DNA of 41,064 bases from Spirochaetia bacterium. Lineage in GTDB: Bacteria > Spirochaetota > Spirochaetia > Treponematales > Breznakiellaceae. Of the stretch, positions 30,434-38,021 are shown in pieces. Where the stretch lies: the NCBI GenBank assembly GCA_026002265.1, contig BOBG01000005.1, positions 1 through 41,064 on the forward strand, read 5' to 3'. The first letter of the stretch is position 1; the number at the start of each line of letters is the position of its first letter. The position numbers and the translations under genes are program-made. Below the pieces are notes generated by a model that did no database searches, was not told the DNA's origin, and was given only the letters and a program-made list of their open reading frames with translations.

Positions 30434-31627
30434 ATGGGACTTAATGATACACCGTCCGCGGAGCGCCTGCACATCGGCTTCTTTGGTAGACGGAACACCG
30501 GAAAATCCAGTCTGCTCAATGCTGTTACCGGGCAAGATCTGGCTATAGTTTCTGAAATTAAAGGTACAACAACGGATCCGGTTTACAAGGCAATGGAACT
30601 CCTTCCCCTTGGTCCGGTTGTAATTATCGATACACCGGGAATCGATGACAAAGGGCATTTGGGAGAACTGCGGATCCAAAAAACCCGGCAGGTTCTGCAA
30701 AAAACTGATGTCGGGGTACTGGTTGTTGACACGGAATCGGGCCGCACCGCGGCTGACGAAGAATTGATTGCACTTTTTGCTGAACGCAATATTGCGTATC
30801 TCGTTGCGTACAATAAAAGTGATCTCCTGAGAAACGTGCCGGAACCGGCCGATGATCATGAAATCTATGTAAGTGCGCAAACCGGATTCAACATTGGTGC
30901 ATTGAAAGAACGCATTGCCGCAAGGGGTCAGACCTCCGGTCCGGAAAAAAGGATCCTCGGAGATCTCATTAAACCGGGGGATATTGTCGTTTTGGTCGTG
31001 CCAATCGATTCAGCAGCGCCAAAGGGCCGTCTGATTCTCCCGCAGCAGCAGGCAATCCGTGATGTGCTGGAATCTGCCGCTGTTTCAGTCGTAGTCAGGG
31101 AAAGTGAGTTAAAGGCAACATTTGATCGACTCGCTCAAAAACCGGCTCTCGTGGTCACTGACAGTCAAGCTTTTGCACAGGTTCAAGCTGACACGCCAGA
31201 GGATGTTCCTCTTACATCTTTTTCCATACTATTTGCCCGGTACAAGGGACTTCTCGATACTGCACTCGACGGTGTGGCCGCGTTGGATTCGCTTCAAGAT
31301 GGGGATTCGGTGTTGATCAGTGAGGGTTGCACCCACCATCGTCAGTGTGACGACATCGGTACCATAAAACTTCCCCGGTGGCTTAACGCCTACACTGGTA
31401 AAGATTTAAAATACACATGGACGGCCGGCGGCACCTTTCCGGATGATCTTTCGCCGTACAAACTTGTGATTCATTGCGGTGGGTGTATGCTTCCGACCCG
31501 TGAAATGCAGCACCGTCAGCAGATGGCAAATGCTCAAAAAACCCCGATCACCAATTATGGTATAGCAATAGCGCAGATGAACGGCATTTTGGAACGGGCA
31601 ACGAAGCCGGTAAAATTTGGGGTCTGA
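30434..31627 (+). CDS. hydF: [FeFe]-hydrogenase H-cluster maturation GTPase HydF
   Basis: The 397-residue scaffold that receives the two-iron subcluster built by HydE and HydG and delivers it to the hydrogenase. The N-terminal GTPase domain has the P-loop GRRNTGKSS (18-26), switch motif TTTDPV, DTPG and NKSD. A dimerisation domain follows, and the C-terminal Fe-S domain has the HydF signature Cys299-x-His301, then His347-Cys348-x-x-Cys351 (HCGGC). ATG 30434 is the family-like start. HydE, HydG and the hydrogenase are not in the window. A REP core codes for residues near 165 (ARGQTSG), and a second core provides the last residues and the stop (KFGV, TGA). Confidence 0.95.
   Translation: MGLNDTPSAERLHIGFFGRRNTGKSSLLNAVTGQDLAIVSEIKGTTTDPVYKAMELLPLGPVVIIDTPGIDDKGHLGELRIQKTRQVLQKTDVGVLVVDTESGRTAADEELIALFAERNIAYLVAYNKSDLLRNVPEPADDHEIYVSAQTGFNIGALKERIAARGQTSGPEKRILGDLIKPGDIVVLVVPIDSAAPKGRLILPQQQAIRDVLESAAVSVVVRESELKATFDRLAQKPALVVTDSQAFAQVQADTPEDVPLTSFSILFARYKGLLDTALDGVAALDSLQDGDSVLISEGCTHHRQCDDIGTIKLPRWLNAYTGKDLKYTWTAGGTFPDDLSPYKLVIHCGGCMLPTREMQHRQQMANAQKTPITNYGIAIAQMNGILERATKPVKFGV
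30924..30936 (+). repeat. REP core inside hydF
   Basis: GGGGTCAGACCTC is read as AGG-GGT-CAG-ACC-TCC (Arg-Gly-Gln-Thr-Ser), between the GTPase domain (after FNIGALKERIAA) and the next domain, a place where a linker can tolerate change. It has no partner core. Confidence 0.75.
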
Positions 31628-31631
31628 CCCC
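31619..31631 (+). repeat. REP core carrying the hydF stop codon
   Basis: GGGGTCTGACCCC is read as GGG-GTC-TGA, so the core supplies the final Gly-Val and the TGA stop of hydF. It also runs directly into the first unit of the 62-bp tandem repeat. Confidence 0.85.
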
Positions 31632-31812
31632 CCTTTCCGCTGTAGCTATTCGCCGGCTACTGCGAGTGTGTAGACAGCCATAGTTTTTACCCCCCTTTCC
31701 GCTGTAGCTATTCGCCGGCTACTGCGAGTGTGTAGACAGCCATAGTTTTTACCCCCCTTTCCGCTGTAGCTATTCGCCGGCTACTGCGAGTGTGTAGACA
31801 GCCATAGTTTTT
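31627..31812 (+). repeat. Three perfect 62-bp tandem repeats derived from a gene 3' end
   Basis: The units 31627-31688, 31689-31750 and 31751-31812 are identical, each beginning ACCCCCCTTTCCGCTG and ending CATAGTTTTT. The third unit contains the last 14 codons and stop of the minus-strand lipoprotein gene (stop at 31770-31772). The first two are non-functional copies of that gene end placed between it and hydF. The first unit begins inside the REP core at 31619-31631. Confidence 0.97.
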
Positions 31813-32606
31813 GGATCTATCCATGTTCCGAGCACATAGAATTCTTTTAACGCTGCTTTTGAATAGGTCCATACCGAGATACGAGTACCATCCGGTTTAA
31901 TGAGCACTTCTGAGGTTACATCGGTGGATTTTTGGCGTACTATATCGAAGACAGCATTTTCGTAGGATGTGATGACGCCAGGCGCGTAGGAGTCTGTGGT
32001 TGGATTGGCAAAGCCGATTCCGGTGACATAGCCCTTAAATTCCGGCGCCTTCTCGATCCACTTGGGACGGCCGCTGGTGAACGATGGAACAAAAGAAAGG
32101 GAAACCGGGTTAGCTTTTGAGTAATGCACCCGGACAAAAATCACATCATTAATGATGAAAACATCTTTTTGTAGATCGAATTCAAAATCAGTTATATAAT
32201 GTGCATAGTCTTGCTCGGTGAGGGTTAATGACGAATCAGTTCCATTGACATAATCAAAGATACTCGGCGTAGTGCGGATCGCAGTACTGAATTCACCGCT
32301 TACACCCTTAACGTATATCGAAAGACGCCGGGCTGCATCCAGTAACGCAGCATTAATGGATTTTTCCCCGATTTGCCATGTCCTTGCTGTATATCCGGTT
32401 AGAATTTTGTCTTGAGACGCATTTGGACTCGCGGCGCCGATGATCACGAATCCGCCAGAATCTGGAACACTGGAAATATATCCGGTTGTACATGGAATGA
32501 TCAGGGAAGTGCCGGCCGGAATCTGCTTTGGATGTTCCAGTTGCGGACCAGATGTACACGAGAAAAAGGTCAAAAGTACCATTACTATCGTCAACACCCG
32601 GTCCAT
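31770..32606 (-). CDS. Putative lipoprotein, distantly LPP20/FlgP-like
   Basis: A 278-residue predicted lipoprotein (lipobox ending TFFSC, Cys17). I do not recognise the N-terminal half. The segment RPKWIEKAPEFKGYVTGIGFA, then ITSYENAVFDIVRQ, mirrors the PEWFVNPPAYEGAIVGFGIS, then SETRARVAIAQ, of the LPP20-type gene just upstream, suggesting that both carry the same lipoprotein module. ATG 32606 lies 8 nt after the upstream stop and has no ribosome site, so it is probably translated by coupling. Its 3' end is triplicated in the 62-bp repeats. Location is probably periplasmic or outer-membrane leaflet; function unknown. Confidence 0.75.
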   Translation of the reverse strand: MDRVLTIVMVLLTFFSCTSGPQLEHPKQIPAGTSLIIPCTTGYISSVPDSGGFVIIGAASPNASQDKILTGYTARTWQIGEKSINAALLDAARRLSIYVKGVSGEFSTAIRTTPSIFDYVNGTDSSLTLTEQDYAHYITDFEFDLQKDVFIINDVIFVRVHYSKANPVSLSFVPSFTSGRPKWIEKAPEFKGYVTGIGFANPTTDSYAPGVITSYENAVFDIVRQKSTDVTSEVLIKPDGTRISVWTYSKAALKEFYVLGTWIDPKTMAVYTLAVAGE

Positions 32607-32614
32607 AACTATAA

Positions 32615-33175
32615 TTACCGGACAGTTTGAATCAGAGAAGAATCATGTTTTGCTATCTGTTCATCTAAGCGCTGTAAGGCGTTCATTGCGTTGAGTTCAG
32701 CAATTGAGCCTTGGGCAGAAGCAACATCTGCCACCATTTTTTTTGCGTCAGCAGCATTGAGAACTGCCAATGCATACGTGGTGCCGTCTTGTGCAAAATG
32801 ACGATCCTTAATGGTTGTTCCAGAAATTCTTTGTGTAGTAATAGTCCGGGAAATGGATTCAAAGAAATTCATGTTTCTCTCGGATTCTCCGGAGCCGGTT
32901 GATTTAATATAATCGGTTACCATTGCATCTACCGTGGCTGACAAGGTTTGTGCGATGGCGACCCGGGCGCGGGTTTCCGATTGAGTCAACGCTGTGGCCC
33001 GATCTTGAGACGTAGAAATACCAAAACCGACGATTGCGCCTTCATAGGCCGGCGGGTTCACAAACCATTCCGGTACATCTCCTCTACTTACCGGCGCGGC
33101 AGATTGAGAACTTGCACACCCCATAACCGACATAATTGTCATGGCAACGATAAACACTCCAAAAATCTTTTTCAT
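32615..33175 (-). CDS. LPP20 family lipoprotein
   Basis: A 186-residue lipoprotein (MKKIFGVFIVAMTIMSVMGC, Cys20) with the LPP20 module: VPEWFVNPPAYEGAIVGFGISTSQDRATALTQSE pattern followed by ARVAIAQTLSATVDAMV. Relatives include Helicobacter Lpp20 and the FlgP/FlgO flagellar-base lipoproteins; which role applies here cannot be told. ATG 33175 follows AAAGGAG. The upstream region holds the palindrome TGTTTGAAACA (33207-33217), which lies between a weak -35 (TTGTGA) and -10 (TAATAT) on the minus strand and might be an operator. First gene of a two-gene operon with the next lipoprotein. Confidence 0.85.
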   Translation of the reverse strand: MKKIFGVFIVAMTIMSVMGCASSQSAAPVSRGDVPEWFVNPPAYEGAIVGFGISTSQDRATALTQSETRARVAIAQTLSATVDAMVTDYIKSTGSGESERNMNFFESISRTITTQRISGTTIKDRHFAQDGTTYALAVLNAADAKKMVADVASAQGSIAELNAMNALQRLDEQIAKHDSSLIQTVR

Positions 33176-33279
33176 AAAAAACTCCTTTAATGAAAATATT
33201 ATCTACTGTTTGAAACATCACAACAGCTAAAAATATACAGCAAAATAATCGATCCGGCGATATTTTTAGAAATTATTGA

Positions 33280-35022
33280 TCAATTTTTGAGAATATCAAC
33301 ATCGATCTCGCCGGCAATACATGGAACATTGATGTCCCATTGTTCCAGTACAGCCGGATGTATTTCACCAAAGACTCCGATTTGTGTTCCGGCATAGTGA
33401 ATTCCGGCCGCCCGGCCCGGAATAAACCGGGGATCTTCTGTTTCCACTGCTTGGTATTCACGGGAAAGATAGTAGAAAAGGGTTTGGAGGATTCCGGCCG
33501 CGGTGTTGAATGTGGCGTCTTTATCAGCGCTGAGAAATGAAAGATGCTGCCTCGTTGCTGTGCCGTAATTTTCAGCATTGTCCCGGAACGCGACTTTGCC
33601 GATTTCAAAGATCCGGTGCGGATAACTTGCGTGGCCGGAAACTGATTCACTCGCGAGCAGGGAAACGATTCCAGAATCCCGGACATATTCGTAATTTTCG
33701 GTCATGGGATTGGCAATCCGTATTATTCTGTCGCCGGTACTCTTCATCCGTTCGATAAAATCTTTTCCGGAACCGAGATAATTGTAGATCATCTCTTGAT
33801 ACCCAAGCCCCGCAAGGATTTGCTTAATCGTCCGGCTAAACAAAGTGAGCGGAGAGAGCCGGCCGATGGTAAAATCCCGCGGCCGGGCAGGTTTAAAGGT
33901 AGAGAGTCCCCGGCCAATCATGACTTCTTCGACCGCATCAGCCGCATGGAGAAAATCATTCCGGTACTCCGGCGGAGTGACCCGGATTCCCGCTTCTGTT
34001 GTTCTGGTACCTTTTTCACTGTCAACAGTTGCTTCGGCATGGCAACCCATTCTGTTCAAAGCTGCAACACATTCGGGTCCGGATATTTTTTCCCCTAAAA
34101 ATTTTTCGATCCGGCTCAGTGAACAAAAAACCGGTTCTTGAAAATAATAGGGAGTCGTCACTTGTTTTCCAAATGGGGTCTCATATTCATAGTTGACAGT
34201 AACCGGCTCGATCCGGAAACCCTGATCAAAAAGATCGCAAGCCATGATTGACGCCGACAGAGTCACCGAAGGCTCATCGGTACCGGTGAGTTCAACAAAA
34301 AGATCGGTGTCGCCAACCTGAACCGCACCGAGATCGGCCGAGTTAATAATCGGCGGGTAAGACAGCACAGCACCGCCCGCGTCCACGAGAAGGGGGTGCA
34401 ACGGCTCATGCTCCTGAATAAATGCGTACTCTTTACCCTTGGGATGCTGTTTGAGAATTTCCCGGAGTGTGAGGGGAAGATCCCACTGAAGGGGTACAAA
34501 AGAAATAGAATCCGGATCAACAGCTTTGTAGTGAATGGGCCACTTGATAATAGCAATCCGGTACAAGCCCATAGAAATGGTTCGGCGCTTTCTGCCGAAA
34601 TTCCATGCCAATTTTTCCTGCGTTTGAATCATGTCACGCAATCCGGCATCAGTAATTGCTTTTCCGGTCGCAACAAAGCCGGCGAGGTAGGGACGCACCT
34701 GCTGCACTGATTTTTCAACAATAATCTGCCATGTTGTTTTTTGCGCGGATCCGGATCTTGAAAAAAATGGATAGGCCGGAATCGACCCGTTGTTATACAC
34801 ACGAAGCTGCCGAGCGCATCCGGCTGTTCCCCAGAGGTCAGGCCGGTTAGTATCGTTCAACTCAATTTTCAAAGTGCGTTCTTCGGTCCGTAGCGTTTTA
34901 TCAGAATCTTCGTCCAATTCGGCTTTAGCACATGTCAGGGCATTTTCCAAATCATCGCGGTTTTCAAAACGGGTACCGGCCAATGTAAAAAACAATTCCT
35001 CGTTTACTTCAATTTTCGGCAT
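33280..35022 (-). CDS. pheT: Phenylalanine-tRNA ligase beta subunit
   Basis: The 580-residue beta subunit of phenylalanyl-tRNA synthetase, which charges tRNA-Phe together with PheS and carries the editing site. It starts MPKIEVNEELFFTLAG, like the shorter type also found in archaea and spirochaetes, without the N-terminal tRNA-binding and C-terminal anticodon domains of the roughly 800-residue bacterial form. A B3/B4 region is followed by the B5 signature RVTPPEYRNDFLHAADAVEEVMIGRG and a catalytic-like core (IANPMTENYEYVRDSG, PHRIFEIGKV, GRAAGIHYAG). The frame is open to 35166, but ATG 35022 matches the family. pheS is not adjacent. No ribosome site: a promoter lies directly before the ATG. 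Confidence 0.94.
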   Translation of the reverse strand: MPKIEVNEELFFTLAGTRFENRDDLENALTCAKAELDEDSDKTLRTEERTLKIELNDTNRPDLWGTAGCARQLRVYNNGSIPAYPFFSRSGSAQKTTWQIIVEKSVQQVRPYLAGFVATGKAITDAGLRDMIQTQEKLAWNFGRKRRTISMGLYRIAIIKWPIHYKAVDPDSISFVPLQWDLPLTLREILKQHPKGKEYAFIQEHEPLHPLLVDAGGAVLSYPPIINSADLGAVQVGDTDLFVELTGTDEPSVTLSASIMACDLFDQGFRIEPVTVNYEYETPFGKQVTTPYYFQEPVFCSLSRIEKFLGEKISGPECVAALNRMGCHAEATVDSEKGTRTTEAGIRVTPPEYRNDFLHAADAVEEVMIGRGLSTFKPARPRDFTIGRLSPLTLFSRTIKQILAGLGYQEMIYNYLGSGKDFIERMKSTGDRIIRIANPMTENYEYVRDSGIVSLLASESVSGHASYPHRIFEIGKVAFRDNAENYGTATRQHLSFLSADKDATFNTAAGILQTLFYYLSREYQAVETEDPRFIPGRAAGIHYAGTQIGVFGEIHPAVLEQWDINVPCIAGEIDVDILKN

Positions 35023-35029
35023 GATTAAT

Positions 35030-35057
35030 AGTATAGCCGGTTTGAAAGGATTGTCTA
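35030..35057 (-). promoter_or_regulatory. Promoter giving a probable leaderless pheT mRNA
   Basis: On the minus strand: TAGACA (35057-35052), a 16-bp spacer, TATACT (35035-35030), then 7 nt (ATTAATC) and ATG at 35022. One mismatch in each hexamer. No Shine-Dalgarno sequence. Confidence 0.55.
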
Positions 35058-35068
35058 GAGCACAGACA

Positions 35069-35125
35069 GAGGTCTGACCCCCAAATATTTCTTTTTCCTG
35101 AAAAGAGATCCGTAGGTCTGACCCC
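35069..35125 (+). repeat. Paired REP element 7, between pheT and the MscS-type gene
   Basis: Cores GAGGTCTGACCCC (35069-35081) and TAGGTCTGACCCC (35113-35125) start 44 bp apart. The spacer arms are clearly complementary (TTTCTTTT against AAAAGAGA), giving one continuous hairpin. It lies 54 bp downstream of the channel gene's stop and next to the pheT promoter. Confidence 0.87.
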
Positions 35126-35179
35126 GAAATGATGTCTAAAAATTTGCGAAGAAGCCACTCGCGCATACATGATGGGATG

Positions 35180-36475
35180 TTATTCTTTTTTTATTGCATC
35201 TGCGATCATGTGAAAATCTGTAGCAGACGGATTTTGGAAAACCCGGATTCCAAATTCCGGCATGACTGCAAGAAGATGGTCAAAAATATCTGATTGGATA
35301 TTTTCGTAATAAATCCACCGGATATCGTTGGTAAAAAGATATAATTCCAGCGGAATACCATTAGCATCTGGTTGTAATTGTCTAACTATATGAGTCATAT
35401 TGTGCGACACTGTAGGAAGACTCTCTATGTAGGCTTCTGCGTAAGCTCTGAATGTACCGAGGTTTGTAAGGTGGCGGCCTGAAACATAATCATCTTCCGC
35501 AACAGTATGCATCCGGTTAAATTCCTCGATTTCAGCAATTTTCTTTTGTATATAACCGGAAAGGAGAGGAAAACGCTCAAGACCTATAATTTCTTCCTGA
35601 CTAAGGAACCGTACAGAACGCATATCAATAGTAATAGAACGTTTAATACGCCGTCCTCCGGATTTTTGCATACCGCGCCAATTTTTAAAGCTATCCGCAA
35701 CCAACGCATAAATGGGAATTGTTGTAATAGTTTTATCCCAATTCTGTACAACAATTGATTGCAGTGTAATATCAATTACATCACCATCAGCATTATATTT
35801 CGGCATTTCAATCCAATCGCCGATTCGTACCATATCATTTGCAGAGAGTTGTAAACTCGACACAAAACCCATAATAGAATCTTTGAACACAAGGAGAAGA
35901 ATTGCACTCATTGCGCCAATTCCGCTTAAAATACCGATAGGAGAAATATCAGCAATAGTTGTAACCACAAGAACACCGCCGATAATATATACAATTATTT
36001 TTGCTAATTGAATATATCCTTTGATCGGTTTCTTTTTTGCATTTTCACCCGCGGTATCCATATAAATGAGGTTAATACCATCAAGAAGGGCTGTAACGAT
36101 GTACGCGATACTACCGGCACTGTATGCAAGGATGATTCTCCGAATAAAAATAAGGACTGTATGTCCGGCAAGTTCATCCGGTGCATAGAAAAACAACGGA
36201 AAAAGCCCGTAAGCTAAAAGTACTGGAATAAGCTGTGCAATACGTTTAAATAGTCCACTTTTGAGCAGTTGATCGTCCCATGTAACCTTCGTCCGGATAA
36301 TGATCCGTTGTACAATATGAATAAATACTATGCCAACAATTTTCCCAGCACTTAGTATGACTACACTAAATATGATAAATACGATACTATTGTTGATAAA
36401 GTCAATCCACTGTGATGATAGTGAAATCCTGCTGTATATCGGTTCCATAAGCAGATTTATAAAATTAAGCACCAT
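35180..36475 (-). CDS. MscS-family mechanosensitive ion channel (YbdG-like)
   Basis: A 431-residue inner-membrane channel of the MscS superfamily, which opens under membrane tension to release osmolytes. Five hydrophobic segments lie in the first 215 residues (SIVFIIFSVVILSAGKIVGI, LIPVLLAYGLFPLFFY, IILAYSAGSIAYIVTALL, IVYIIGGVLVVTTIA, GILSGIGAMSAILLLVF). The pore-end and beta-domain motif DSIMGFVSSLQLSANDMVRIGDWIEMP follows, then QSIVVQNWDKTITTIPIYALV, as in the YbdG/MscM branch. The ATG at 36475 has AAGGAGGA immediately before it, so close that GTG at 36472 or ATG at 36448 may be the true start. It stands alone. Confidence 0.93.
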   Translation of the reverse strand: MVLNFINLLMEPIYSRISLSSQWIDFINNSIVFIIFSVVILSAGKIVGIVFIHIVQRIIIRTKVTWDDQLLKSGLFKRIAQLIPVLLAYGLFPLFFYAPDELAGHTVLIFIRRIILAYSAGSIAYIVTALLDGINLIYMDTAGENAKKKPIKGYIQLAKIIVYIIGGVLVVTTIADISPIGILSGIGAMSAILLLVFKDSIMGFVSSLQLSANDMVRIGDWIEMPKYNADGDVIDITLQSIVVQNWDKTITTIPIYALVADSFKNWRGMQKSGGRRIKRSITIDMRSVRFLSQEEIIGLERFPLLSGYIQKKIAEIEEFNRMHTVAEDDYVSGRHLTNLGTFRAYAEAYIESLPTVSHNMTHIVRQLQPDANGIPLELYLFTNDIRWIYYENIQSDIFDHLLAVMPEFGIRVFQNPSATDFHMIADAIKKE

Positions 36476-36502
36476 TCCTCCTTAATATAAAGGGAAAGAT
36501 GA

Positions 36503-36577
36503 ATGAGTTACACTGGACTTGAAATAATATTTTTTGAACTTGAAATGATCTTCGTTCAAGTTGAATTGATTCACATG
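36503..36577 (+). repeat. Diverged 21-bp periodic repeat and inverted repeat, with a possible small ORF
   Basis: Three diverged 21-bp units run at 36515-36535, 36536-36556 and 36557-36577, sharing the pattern CTTGAAATGAT. They include an exact inverted repeat AACTTGAA (36537-36544) / TTCAAGTT (36555-36562). A plus-strand ORF from ATG 36503 (with AAGGGA about 8 nt upstream) reads through them as repeated FELEMI/VQVELI-type heptads and ends at 36781, overlapping the 3' end of the CBM9-like gene in antisense. Whether this is a peptide, a regulatory site or remnant DNA cannot be decided. Confidence 0.35.
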
Positions 36578-36677
36578 GAAAGTACCGCAGTCTTTTTTCA
36601 GCACAGCAGAAGCTCTTTTGAAATTGAATTGAGGCACTCTCTTTCTCATTTTTCACACCTTTTTTATGAATTTTACA

Positions 36678-37472
36678 TTAGACAGTTCCGGAATCAAAAT
36701 GTAGATATGAAAAATGCTCCGGAAGATGCGAATCGTAGACTCCATGCTCGTTCAATGCCCACCCGATACTCTCAGGAATGATTTTTCCATGGTATTCTAA
36801 TGCTTCAAACCGGAAAAATGCAGCCCGGAGTATATCCCCATGAGCAGGCGGAAAATGGCGCTTTTCAAACCATGGTGTGATACTTTTCCATGGAATTGCC
36901 AATTCCACAGTCCAGCCTTGGGAAAAAATATCAGGAGTGTTAATTGCTCCATTAATATTTACCGCAGTTTGCAATCCGGGCAGATCGTAATCCATAAAAG
37001 CCCAGCGTTTACCCCGCGGATGTTTAGCATAACGAGATGCATCTTGAAAACCGGCCAGAATATCGACATTATGTGTATAGAGATCAAAATCCGGTACATC
37101 AAAACGGCTGCCTTTTTTCAAGGCATCATGCCAGATAAAAAAGTTTTCATACACGGTATTATGTGCATTAATTTCTAATTCATAATAACAATCCTGACCT
37201 TCAAGAAAAAATTCAACATCGTTATCAAACCAGACAAAGGAATCTCGTTCCGTACAATTTGCACGAATTAAAGGCTCCTCAACCCAATAGGCCACATACA
37301 AATATTCCTCGTCCCATACTGAAGCAATATGAGTATCAAAAAAGGCCGTTTTTCCACTGACCATATCGACAAACCGGGGTGATTTTTCTGCTGTGTGCCA
37401 CACCGGTTTATGTAAATTACCGTCTATTGTAATGGGGCCGGTAATTTTTTTACTTGTATAATGCTGTATCAT
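36678..37472 (-). CDS. Carbohydrate-binding family 9-like protein
   Basis: A 264-residue protein with a CBM9/DOMON-like beta-sandwich: ITIDGNLHKPVWHTAEKSPRF at the start, VWDEEYLYVAYWVEEP, NDVEFFLEGQDCYYELEINAHNTVYE in the middle, and WTVELAIPWKSI near the C-terminus. No signal peptide is seen, so it is predicted to be cytoplasmic, although the family mostly binds sugars on xylanases or occurs as stand-alone proteins of unclear role. ATG 37472 follows the HD gene's TAA without any gap, and GAGG lies about 5 nt upstream. Third gene of the valS-HD-CBM9 operon. Confidence 0.87.
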   Translation of the reverse strand: MIQHYTSKKITGPITIDGNLHKPVWHTAEKSPRFVDMVSGKTAFFDTHIASVWDEEYLYVAYWVEEPLIRANCTERDSFVWFDNDVEFFLEGQDCYYELEINAHNTVYENFFIWHDALKKGSRFDVPDFDLYTHNVDILAGFQDASRYAKHPRGKRWAFMDYDLPGLQTAVNINGAINTPDIFSQGWTVELAIPWKSITPWFEKRHFPPAHGDILRAAFFRFEALEYHGKIIPESIGWALNEHGVYDSHLPEHFSYLHFDSGTV

Positions 37473-38021
37473 TTATTCCTCATTATGAAGATATTTTTGA
37501 CGGGATTCCACCAATAATTTTAACTCAGAAAGCATTGAACGGTCAACTTCATCTGCAATAGGAAAAATATACCGGACCGTTTCTTCGACATAGCGTTGAA
37601 TAAATTCCGCTTCATTGACAAAACCAAGGGAAATCATATTAGAAATCCGGTCTGCAACTTTGAGAATCTTTGCTTTACGGGATCCGGTTTGCAGAATCCG
37701 GGTGAGAAATTGCGCCTTTGTTTCCCCCGGAATCCGGCTCACTTCTAACACTAAATTATACACAGCCGGGCTTTCGTAGTCGATTGATAAAAGAGTATTA
37801 TGATTAAAATCAGGAATATCTTCGATAACATCATGCACAATTGAGGCTTTTAACAAAACCGAATCAATATACCCATAATCAATTAAAATCGTCATCGTAT
37901 CAAGCTGGTGCCGGAACATATTACCGCCCGCGTGCCGTTGTTTGCCGATAAGTACTGTTGCCAATTGAATGTACGGAGCAATCCGGGTGCCATTGAGTCG
38001 AAGCATCTCTTCGTGAGTCAT
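37473..38021 (-). CDS. HD-domain hydrolase, RelA/SpoT-hydrolase-like
   Basis: A 182-residue protein that is essentially one HD domain. Metal ligands are visible as in the SpoT/MESH1 hydrolase: His38 (FRHQL), His63-Asp64 in HDVIED and Asp124 in KVADRISNM. Synthetase, TGS and ACT domains are absent. It could therefore be a small alarmone hydrolase acting on (p)ppGpp, but other HD phosphohydrolase roles are equally open without a structure or assay. It overlaps the valS stop by four bases (ATGA), so its synthesis is tied to that of a tRNA synthetase, and it precedes the CBM9-like gene without a gap. Confidence 0.85.
   Translation of the reverse strand: MTHEEMLRLNGTRIAPYIQLATVLIGKQRHAGGNMFRHQLDTMTILIDYGYIDSVLLKASIVHDVIEDIPDFNHNTLLSIDYESPAVYNLVLEVSRIPGETKAQFLTRILQTGSRKAKILKVADRISNMISLGFVNEAEFIQRYVEETVRYIFPIADEVDRSMLSELKLLVESRQKYLHNEE

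Noticed and set aside
34831..34845. GAGGTCAGGCC inside pheT
   Set aside because: Only a partial match to the core; it encodes RPDLWG, a normal PheT motif.
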